A DNA stretch of 64,000 nt from Haematobia irritans (taxonomy: Eukaryota; Arthropoda; Insecta; Diptera; Muscidae). The translations under genes were made by a program, and so were the position numbers. The notes beneath the pieces were generated by a model. The model had not been told where the DNA came from. It made no database searches and saw only the letters and a list, made by a program, of their open reading frames with translations. Every line of letters starts with the position of its first letter. Within the stretch, counting starts at the first letter, position 1. Below, piece after piece: positions 59,001-64,000 of the stretch. Location of the stretch: assembly GCF_050003625.1 (NCBI RefSeq), contig NC_134397.1, positions 268,082,070-268,146,069 of the forward strand. Reading direction: 5' to 3'.

Positions 59001-61881
59001 TGTGGAGGACGTAATCCCAAGTTAAATGCAAACGCTTTTCCAAGACAGTGGACGTAATCCAAGATTATAAGATTCTTCCCAGTTCCTTGACGGTTCGAAG
59101 GATCATGTACAAATCCGTGAGATGTTTCCTTTAGTGGACTGTAGATAAAGATTAACTCTCGGAAATGTAAAGATTTTTGTTGTAACGAAAAGAGAAGAAA
59201 GCAAAAGGCAAAGTGTAAGTTTAAGATTTCAAAAGTATGGCTTTATTCAGGATGACGGCAGCTTACCAAGGGCAATGACGAAGCACAAGTGAAGTTGTAT
59301 ATCAAACGAAGTGTCAGTCAGACATTATGGTTTAGAATTTACAACAATTAAATTCATTTTGAGTAAAAGCTTTAGGGTTATCGCATAAAGGTTGAATTCA
59401 AGTATCGATAACAATAATTCATATTATGTATTGGCAATTCAATTATTTTCGTTAAATTCAAATATTCAAACATTATTCAAAATTTTCAAAAAGTTAATAA
59501 TAAACTAAAAACAGTTGTGGAACGGAGTTCAACACCATCTTCAAACTTGACCTACTTGAAGACAAAAAAGAATCTGTCCCAAATGTAATAATTGACGGCT
59601 GTAGCGCGATTACAACAGACGCACGTGATAACATCGTCTTAGAATTTTTTTATAAAGCCGGAAATCGATATTTCGATGTGTTACAAACGAAATGATAAAC
59701 TTATTATACCCTCATCACTTTTCTATGGTGGTGGATATACAAATCATAAATGTATGATACAGTGGAAGCTCGGCTTTCGAACGGAAATCTAATCAATATG
59801 AGAAAAAAACTAATAATAATTTTAAGTATTTCAATGCAAACTTTAATTTTACCAAAAAATTGTCCTTTTATGCACGAGTGTCTTCCTATCCAACTCTTCT
59901 CTCTGTTCTTCTCTCTATATTCGATATTTTTTTTTTTTTGACTTTCAAATATGTATATTAGAAATGGGCATATTCCGTATTTTTAAAAATTTCGGAAATA
60001 TTTAAATCGTTTTTATAATCAAGTAATATTGCTGCTTTTTTCAAAAGAAATTCATTTTCGACTCATTACTTTTTTATACATTACTCCATTGCAATTAAGA
60101 TAAGTAAAGTTTTATTTGTTGTTTATTTTCTTATTTTTTAAATACTTTTCGTAAAATCGAGCATTTTTTCAACCATTCGTTGAAAGAATTTATACGTTCG
60201 TTAAAATGGATTTTCACTAAATAGGGTATTCAGCTACAGTCGAATATGTATCACTCACATTTCATGATTTATGTGAAGAACTTTTTACGAATTTATGAAT
60301 AATTTACGAAATATTCTACGTTTTTCCTCATAAAAGTACCAAACATTTTCGTTGAAATTACGAAGAAGTTTAATGTAAATTGTAAAATTTCCGTTTGTTA
60401 TATGAAATTGTCTTGAGTTTATTTTTTCGATGGTACTTCTCATTTGGATTATAGGAAGTGTTGAATAAAAGTGAGGCAACCAAACAGAAAATTATAAAAA
60501 GTTAAGGTTTAAAGTAGTGATGAAAATTTTCATACTTATTACTACAACTAATTGGACTTTGTTTTGTTTTTTATTTTTTTCTAACAAGAAATACATTACA
60601 TTTTTCATAAAAAATACGAAAGTACGAAACCTTTTCATAAAATGTACGAAACTTTTTCATACAAAGTACGAAACCTTTTCATAAAAAGTTGTTCATACAA
60701 CCATGAAGAACAAATTTCGTTAAAAGAAAGTAACATTTTGTTCTTTTAGGTGGGTATTAAGTTCGAGTTTAAGGTGAGTACTATGTTCGGTTTTCGAGTT
60801 GAAAAACACTTTATTTTCGCGATTACTTTTCCTGAAATAATCAAAATTATAAATGAAAACAAACATATTCCCGTAATGTCTGCCGAAATTTAGAGGAACA
60901 AGAAAATGTGCAGCAATTGAGTTAATTTATCTGCTTTATATTGAACTGTTTTAATAAAGTAACCGCGAAAATTTCAACTCGAAAAGCGAACATAGTACTT
61001 ACCTTTAGCCGCTAAAATCGTCATTTTTTCACGATTACTTTTCTTTAATAATCCATTTTAAGGAATACAAACTTTGTGAAAATTTGCTTTGGGTTATTCT
61101 CCACCAGGTTATAAAGAAATCTGCAACAAATATGTGTAATTTTATGCTTTTTTATTGATTTAGTTTTCACTTTAGTGAAAAACTTAAGATTTTGGCGGCT
61201 AAACTCGAACTTAATACTCACCTTTTGATGAAACTTTCTTTGTTGTAAAACAATGACAAATTTCGTTCTTTTAACGAAATTTTTCGTCCATTTTACGAAT
61301 TATTTCGGTGCAGGTGATGAAGCCCTAACTCAGTTAAATACTTTTTAAATTTATATAAATTTTGTTGCCTTTTATGGCATGCTCAGTATACCCCAAAACA
61401 AGGACAAATGAGTTAGGGAAAGTCTGGACGCAATCATTGTTTTCAGAGATAAACAAACAATTAAATAAATAGTTTGTATTGAATTTGATAACATAAAGAC
61501 AAATACCGAGTTCTCTTCTACGCAGGATTACAATATTTTTTTTAAACCCCAATAATACTACTTACTTGTACCACAAACAATGACCAGCTGAAAGAATCCA
61601 ATTACTGTTCAATAGAGTACCGCCGCAAAAATGTTTAAAGTGATACTCCTCACCATTCTCCGACGTAACACATTTCTCTTGCAATGACACAATGTATGGA
61701 TATTTCAATATATCTTGAAGAAAAATTAAGAAAAATATGAAATTAATTATATTATTCAAAATATTTGCTTTTATTCACCCCAACTATTCTTTCTTACAAC
61801 TGGTTTACCGCCCACAATGGGTGTGGAATGTACTAGAAATAGGCGAAAACTAAATATAAAGAAAATATATAAAAGTAACAT
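44009..61881 (-). CDS. Secreted trypsin-like serine protease (S1), 6 exons, 274 aa
   Basis: Exons (- strand): 61881-61779, 61713-61566, 46163-46059, 44606-44482, 44408-44224 and 44167-44009. All introns are GT-AG and phases agree (825 nt). Seen: a hydrophobic signal peptide (residues 1 to about 18); the mature N-terminus IVGG at 22-25; a catalytic triad of His79 (LSAGHC), Asp125 ([10 protein letters not shown]) and Ser225 (GDSGGP); and Asp219 at the base of the S1 pocket, predicting cleavage after Lys/Arg. Oddities: the residue before IVGG is Pro, not Arg/Lys, so activation is not the usual tryptic cut; SWG at the pocket rim is SHG (244-246); and the conserved pocket Gly before VYT is Ser256. 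Intron 2 is 15.4 kb and holds a full BEL retrotransposon in the same orientation. The role (digestive or other extracellular proteolysis) is inferred from family and signal peptide only. Confidence 0.9.
44895..45131. mobile_element. MITE family M6 (ends AAAGGTAAGTACT), copy 1
   Basis: AAAGGTAAGTACTACGTTCG and CGAACATAGTACTCACCTTT are inverted ends, followed inward by TTTCGAGTTGAAA in both arms. The length is 237 bp. Copy 2, in opposite orientation, is at 60766-61010. Confidence 0.85.
45156..45972. mobile_element. Non-autonomous hAT element (CAGTGTTGCCAG...CTGGCAACACTG), 817 bp
   Basis: The 8-bp duplication TGTGAACA (45148-45155, 45973-45980) flanks canonical hAT ends. Both ends carry AAAAACCCCTAAATT / AAATCCCCCTAAATTTGG sub-terminal repeats. 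It lies in intron 3 of the protease and has no transposase. Confidence 0.9.
46346..46811. mobile_element. MITE M2, reverse copy
   Basis: CACCCAAAGAAATTTG to TTTTTTCTATGAGCG, flanked by TA. It is the reverse complement of 36874-37336 in layout. Confidence 0.8.
46825..47036. mobile_element. MITE M2, internally deleted copy
   Basis: It keeps the outer arms (GCTAAAAGCAGTAGTTGATGG and TTCTTTGGGTGTA) but lacks the central half. It lies directly beside the full reverse M2 copy. Confidence 0.7.
47662..48090 (-). repeat. BEL 3' LTR (429 bp)
   Basis: Identical by eye to 59106-59534. On the + strand it reads TGTACAAATCCGTGAG to GGAGTTCAACA. Confidence 0.95.
48091..48103 (-). other. BEL polypurine tract
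   Basis: On the - strand, AAGGGGGGCGGCA directly precedes the 3' LTR, the expected place for the plus-strand DNA primer. Confidence 0.7.
48189..49016 (-). CDS. BEL second ORF: zinc-knuckle plus protease-like paralogue, catalytic Asp lost
   Basis: The 275-codon open frame overlaps the last codons of gag-pol in another frame. It has no ATG until codon 47; the frame opens with TTG, so splicing or recoding is likely. A candidate splice acceptor, TTACAG, would start an exon at 48954, just before the first zinc knuckle. Seen: CxxC...H...C knuckles (residues about 29-41 and 60-95) matching those of the element's own gag, a basic linker, then a segment paralogous to the gag-pol protease region, ending [19 protein letters not shown] where gag-pol has [19 protein letters not shown]. 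The protease active-site IDQGS is LNSAG here (Asn170 replaces Asp), so it should not cut. It occupies the env position but shows no signal peptide or membrane segment. Possibly an RNA-binding or Gag-partner accessory protein; the function is unknown. Confidence 0.75.
   Translation of the reverse strand: MPTKFHNFYSQVHNLINLRYSTTFSQPKCRICHNRHILKDCPEFQRMNVHERRKHMKEHRFCFKCLCASHTREWCRSRKTCVVCNYNNHTMLHVDDHMRRNGRRDNKPHHESVKKNHRTATALTRTTGKRSPPKVHERLSQRPKRHIFLPTALARGLSPNGPTKVRLMLNSAGLQTFVLKSLVQRLNLRTTRKNHSEFCTLSLQSYYDPAAKIQITGIVKTQFNMALPEATSEKKLQTVYNHLPNLADPHFFKPTDIELVVGNDQLSKILLAGLI
49006..54186 (-). CDS. BEL gag-pol polyprotein, 1726 aa
   Basis: A single uninterrupted frame encodes the structural and replication polyprotein of a BEL/Pao retrotransposon. 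Domains in order: an N-terminal coiled region; a Gag segment of the DUF1759 type (about 120-290, [15 protein letters not shown]); CCHC-type knuckles (about 322-385); a retropepsin-like protease with IDQGS (Asp466); reverse transcriptase with YVDD (about 876-879), the catalytic Asp pair; RNase H (about 1050-1200, HGFCDAS); and integrase with an HHCC finger, then Asp in GLDFAGPF (about 1428), Asp in SDNGTNF (about 1497) and Glu in GGLWEAAV (about 1549), completing the DDE triad. A DUF5641 domain follows at the C-terminus. The ATG at 54186 is the first in frame. No stops or frameshifts are present, so it is probably functional. Confidence 0.95.
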   Translation of the reverse strand: MASQKFIFFSDQVVTYCANFSAIDTSEHRLSSLQVDLEDLERRWQTLTQVYETEMVTDSAKAEKESIHAKFNESIRAYKKCKADMLDLIEIEKRAMERSARPQEILGTTSQEVTGYSLKVPPCDTEMFGGGYDKWPSFRDMFSAIYVNHPKLSPAQKLFHLRAKTRGEANQIVKQFALTDDNFHLAWESLRQRYENKRILINHQLRKIFETERVTSEKGKALRNLQYTINNCLSILKTYNISVMSWDPFLVFWVSSKLPDETLTAWENSLSDHKEMPSWEQLDDFISKRLNMLESISDMRKPSNNTNVTQKTQTYHTKTDSKVRSCKACKLNHSLRACLKFKTWSLAQRRKFVRDNKVCINCLCYGHTAQNCQSENVCQKCHQKHHTLLHPDSVQELQSSPPPEVTTFHTETAYDNQPSTSAAAYGNSVSHVQSNFTSSADSTILPTALIYLEHLGTNLTIRAFIDQGSQESFISSRLVKRYLIPTKKSFTTISGLGGTLLENSSKLCHLILKSRKSDFKIRTTALVISNMNHLMPSYPTQISNWSDLENIDLADPYFYKPAQIDMLLGSDILPFILKSGVRRNISGSLLAQETEFGWILSGPPKTRSTQVFANFVTCTDSLNNEIRKFWELEEVPTSKNLSETDMWCEDFYRKTTVRQSDGRYQVRLPFRQDLPKDLALGPSRRAALGQYLHMEKNLKKSPQLAAEYTAVLSEYLTLDHMEITSSSEICRDSAYFSFYLPHHAVVKPERSSTKVRVVFNASKKTSTGVALNDILHTGPILQNELMNVVLRWRFFRYVFNGDIQKMYRQIYVHQDDRQYQCILFRENSTEGIKDFCLKTVTFGVNCAPYLAIRTLLQLAEEEKTTHPTASHILRNQTYVDDILSGGHSLTETKAYLLELIDLLNSAGFPLKKLTANHPHILRNVPPEDLLNEDFLKLEDTSETKTLGIRWNAMSDSFFYVVSNIALPTSPMTKRKILSIVAKIFDPAGWLAPIIVVAKMLLQQLWLDGTDWDEEVKPHSFQKWNSFISNFSDIEYIRIPRWIYYAPDRRIQIHGFCDASEKAYCACIYIRIISPENCITSNLLVSKTKVAPLKTVSLPRLELCGAALLSRLLKSISQNMTFPVTGVYLWCDSTITLAWLDKPPFHWKTFVANKISEILDNVGNVTWRYVPTTENPADIGTRGCTAAELKNNHLWWHGPKWLVQPSECWPKSKTFQEPELERKTVNFQIETHMEDLLERFSSFSRALRVVCFMYRFIRKCQKRNSDSFGDKYITSAEIRTVKFQLIRLAQLKFFHAEYHALENKQPISSKSKLLTLNPFLDERNLLRVNGRLANSDLPYNEKYPIILPEHSHFFKLLLTFTHKILLHAEHQGMLRAIRAEFYVIRLKNSVRSCIRNCRTCTIYKQRIRNQIMAALPEERCTFSLPFTNTGLDFAGPFDLKTSKLRNAKLHKGYAAVFICLSTRAVHLEACSELTTEAFLATFDRFVGRRGLPNKVFSDNGTNFVGASKALSREYRNFIQSSEKGLVDKYNIHGFTWHFIPPHAPHMGGLWEAAVKSMKSHLRKAAGNIKFTYEEFSTLLVRIESVLNSRPLSPISEDPSEITALTPGHFLRGSALIAAPEQCTDNLTLINRWQRLKTIQFNFAKRWKNEYISNLQKRYKWKTEQQNLKEDDLVIIKDDNLPPTEWSLGRVIKVFRGPDSKVRVAELKTQSGTLLRPIVKLCILPVAN
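54187..59105 (-). other. BEL untranslated leader, 4.9 kb, with repeated U1-arm-like words
   Basis: It lies between the 5' LTR and the gag start. No long frame exists on the - strand. It contains an M1 MITE (56076-56525) and two clusters of GGTAAGTAT on the + strand: 56528, 56588, 56621, and 57988, 58380, 58415, 58442, 58547, 58583, 58597, plus a variant at 56564. In element sense this reads ATACTTACC. 57700-57760 has CTCTCTCT-type low complexity. The length is unusual for BEL leaders as I know them. Confidence 0.7.
56076..56525 (+). mobile_element. MITE M1 copy inside the BEL leader
   Basis: CACTGACAACCCAATGAATC to TTTTCTCCGAGTG, with TA following; the interior matches M1 (TTTTCGACAAATTCAA, GAATGCCTTTAGTGACACACG). 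It is diverged from other copies although the host LTRs match, so it may have been carried by the BEL lineage rather than added here. Confidence 0.7.
59106..59534 (-). repeat. BEL 5' LTR (429 bp)
   Basis: Same length and, by eye, same sequence as the 3' LTR. Immediately inside it on the - strand is TGATCCTTCGAACCGTC; a canonical TGG primer-binding start is not seen. Confidence 0.95.
59749..60749. other. AT-rich intron DNA with short TACGAA repeats
   Basis: There is no gene. At 60605-60690 a TACGAAACCTTTTCATAAA word repeats about three times. TTCGTTAAAA/TTTTACGAA words are frequent on both strands throughout the stretch. It lies in protease intron 2. Confidence 0.5.
60750..61226. mobile_element. 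MITE M7 with M6 nested inside
   Basis: The outer ends AGGTGGGTATTAAGTTCGAG and CTCGAACTTAATACTCACCT are near-perfect inverted repeats. The inner M6 copy (60766-61010) has its own AGGTGAGTACTATG...AGTACTTACCTTTA ends. The two families have similar termini. A half copy of M7 without M6 is at 19865-20076. Confidence 0.8.
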
Positions 61882-62087
61882 AGTTAGTAATTGGATTTTA
61901 GGAGATTATTGAACAAATGAAATTAAATTAAAATGTATACTAAGTTAAAGTGTGGGCAATAAAAACGACAATTCCAGATACTCTATTCAAGCTGTTTAAA
62001 CAAAACTTAGATGAGTCGAAATATACTCTTCAGGTGTCTGAATATTCACATATAGATCACAGTGGCAATCAAAACTACACCCAGAAA

Positions 62088-62596
62088 AAAGGGGGCTCTA
62101 ATGCCAACTGAACTTTATTTTAGTTCATGAAGATTAGTTGATTTTAGTTAAATTTTGCACAATATGAGTAAATGTTCCTTATTTGAATAATTTTTTTCTA
62201 ACTTTAATGACGTAAACTAAAAATAAGAAAAAAAGTTGTATACAAATATGGTGCACAATTTTACTACTTAATATTTTCCTAAAATAGCAGAACTTTGCTC
62301 AATTTAAGCAAAGTTCTGCTATTTCATAAGTCTCTCAAATGAGTAAATTTAGCTAAAATTGTGCCTGTCTTGAACTTCGTACAGCGCTAAAGACATTTTA
62401 ACAATTTTTAAATCCAATTTTTTTTTCAACATATGACATTTTCTTAAACAACAGAAAAAATTAATTATTTTTAAAAAATTCCTTCAGTTTGACAAAAAGT
62501 ATTACCTTATTTATAACAATTAGAAAACTATTTTAGTTAAAATTTTCTAAAATAAACCTACATTTTCTTCCACGGTGGGTTCACTTTTTTTGGGTG
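62088..62596 (-). mobile_element. MITE M1 copy upstream of the protease
   Basis: CACCCAGAAAAAAGGGGG to GGGTTCACTTTTTTTGGGTG, flanked by TA. It contains the reverse of the ATGTCTTTAGCGCTGTACG motif at about 62375-62393 and an AACTTTGCTCAATTTAAGCAAAGTT palindrome near 62290. Confidence 0.75.
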
Positions 62597-63015
62597 TATA
62601 TTCGAATGTGTATCCATAAGTTTTTGACCTTAAGAAAATTCAGTTTTTTCGAACATATTTACTTAATTTGATATGGCTCATGTCGAGAGCAATAAATTCT
62701 AAGCAATTGCAATTGAATTTTCAAAAATATAGATGTTTTCCGTTCATAGAAAATGTGGATACAAAGTTCATGTTTAACAGTGAAAGTTCCTAATTCTTTT
62801 CCAATAATTTTAAAATATAAATTAAAATCCAAAAATTTTACTGGCGATGTGCTTATATTTTTCAAACTTTGACAAATATTTAAAGGTATAGACTAGCCGA
62901 TGGGATATATTTTGTGCTTTGAAAGTTAATACAACAGAAAAGTGACAGTAAAATAAAGTCGATGAAACCCGAATGCAGTTCAATTTTAATTTTTAAATTA
63001 ATTTATTTCAAAGTA

Positions 63016-63182
63016 CACAGAAAAAAGAACTATTCCTAACTGCTTTCAGTTTAGGATTTTTTTTACTGAAACAAGTACATTTCATTATTTCACACAAAAA
63101 TTTAACTGAATGGAAATAAAATGGCTAAACTAAATTGATAAACATTTTTTCCTTTATTTTTGAAGACACTTTTTTCTGGGTG
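63016..63182. mobile_element. Compact MITE (167 bp) related to M5
   Basis: The ends CACAGAAAAAAG and CTTTTTTCTGGGTG are flanked by TA. The interior is a reversed relative of 27962-28130 (CTATTCCTAACTGCTTTCAG, AGTTTAGGATTTTTTTTACTG). Confidence 0.65.
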
Positions 63183-63528
63183 TATATGAATTTATTTGAG
63201 TTAATTTTTTTCGTTCTGTAGTATAGTGGTACATAAATATAGGAAAATGTTAACTAATATATGGAATGCATTCTACCTAATTTCTACGAAAATCACATCG
63301 TTCAAACAAATAAAAATGTCTTTGGCGCTATACGAAGTTCAACTTTCTTCACAATGAGTTCATTTTAACTTAAAGAAGGGGTCACTTTTTTCTGGCTGTA
63401 TGGAATGATTTTATTGAACTTTTTTCATTCATTTGGACAAATCTTACATATTTGTGGTAAACATTTTAATTCAAAATTAGAACAGACAATTTTTTCTTCA
63501 ATAAAAGACATGTTTTATTAGTATATTA
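63183..63528. repeat. Rearranged M5 pieces
   Basis: 63195-63405 matches the right end of M5 (compare 29140-29335). It is followed directly by an inverted M5 interior piece (63405-63528), giving a head-to-head arrangement into which mariner C has inserted. Confidence 0.6.
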
Positions 63529-64000
63529 ACAGGTTGGCTGATAAGTCCCCGGTCTGACAAATAGATGGCGTCGCTAGTATTAAATGCATATTATTTTTAT
63601 ATAGTACCAACCTTCAAATGATTCGTGTCAAAATTGGACGTCTGTAAGTCAATTAGTTTGTGAGATAGAGCGTCTTTTGTGAAGCAACTTTTGTTATTGT
63701 GAAAAAAATGAAAAAAAAAAGGAATTTCGTGTTTTGATAAAATACTGTTTTCTGAAGGGGAAAAATACGGTGGAAGCACAAACTTGGCTTGATAATGAGT
63801 TTCCAGACTCTGCCCCAGTAAATCAACAATAATTGATTGGTATGCATAATTCAAGCGTGGTGATATGAGGACGGTGAACGCAGTGGACGCCCGAAAGACG
63901 AAAACATTAAAAAAACCCACAAAATGATTTTGAATGACCGTAAAATGAAGTTGATCGAGATAGCAGAGGCCTTAAAGATATCAAAGGAACGTGTTGGTCA
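63529..64000 (+). pseudogene. Himar1-like mariner, copy C, cut by the window edge
   Basis: The ACAGGTTGGCTGATAAGTCC terminus follows TATTA. The start of the transposase follows, with a small deletion and frameshifts (TTTCCAGACTCTGCC is followed by lost bases; GATATGAGGACGG disrupts the frame). It matches copy B in reverse. It continues past the window. Confidence 0.85.

Larger units (their letters stand above)
47662..59534 (-). mobile_element. Full-length BEL/Pao LTR retrotransposon, 11.87 kb
   Basis: Two 429-bp LTRs (47662-48090 and 59106-59534) bound it, each starting TG and ending CA, and I see no difference between them. A 5-bp target duplication CCATC (47657-47661, 59535-59539) flanks it, the BEL norm. 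Order in its own - strand sense: LTR, 4.9-kb leader, gag-pol, an overlapping second ORF, a purine tract, LTR. It sits inside repeat R1 within protease intron 2, in the gene's orientation. Intact frames and matching LTRs suggest a recent, possibly autonomous insertion. Confidence 0.95.

Noticed and set aside
47662..59534. Env glycoprotein gene in the BEL element
   Set aside because: The ORF after pol has zinc knuckles and a protease-like segment but no signal peptide, fusion-type or membrane segment, so it is not an envelope gene.

Overview
This is eukaryotic, AT-rich genomic DNA from a higher fly. Spliced genes have short GT-AG introns, and the intergenic DNA and large introns are packed with nested transposons. 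The interspersed repeats (GGCCGGGCCGAATCTTA...ACCCACCA, TATACCCTCCACCAT, and 29-bp AAAATTTTCTATAGAAAT arrays) and mariner copies of the irritans (Himar1-like) subfamily point to a calyptrate muscoid fly (house fly, stable fly or horn fly group). Species is not determinable by eye.

Three host genes can be assembled exon by exon with consistent phases. (1) A monoamine-oxidase-like flavoprotein, + strand, 13118-14703, three exons, 481 aa. (2) An SLC22/organic-cation-type major facilitator transporter, + strand, 23180-42183, nine exons, 573 aa, with introns of 10.7 and 5.5 kb full of transposons. (3) A secreted trypsin-like serine protease, - strand, 61881-44009, six exons, 274 aa, whose second intron (15.4 kb) contains a complete BEL/Pao LTR retrotransposon.

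Layout. 1-13100 is a transposon pile: a Tigger/pogo pseudogene broken by a MITE; a Himar1-like mariner broken by a Transib-like element and by a hAT element with 8-bp target duplication; and a second mariner. 13118-14703 is the oxidase. 14820-22090 holds a non-LTR reverse-transcriptase remnant split by a TTAA-flanked piggyBac-like insertion. 22090-42183 is the transporter, whose first intron carries a near-identical 2.0-kb tandem duplication and a mobile composite of MITE inside hAT. 42184-44000 holds a hairpin and short MITEs. 44009-61881 is the protease with BEL at 47662-59534. 61882-64000 holds more MITEs and the start of a third mariner.

The most unusual item is the BEL element. Its two 429-bp LTRs look identical and it has a 5-bp target duplication and an intact 1726-codon gag-pol. 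Its env position is occupied by a second reading frame paralogous to its own zinc-knuckle/protease segment, with the catalytic Asp replaced by Asn. Its 4.9-kb leader carries ten exact copies of a 9-mer that, read in the element's sense direction, equals the 5' arm of U1 snRNA (ATACTTACC).
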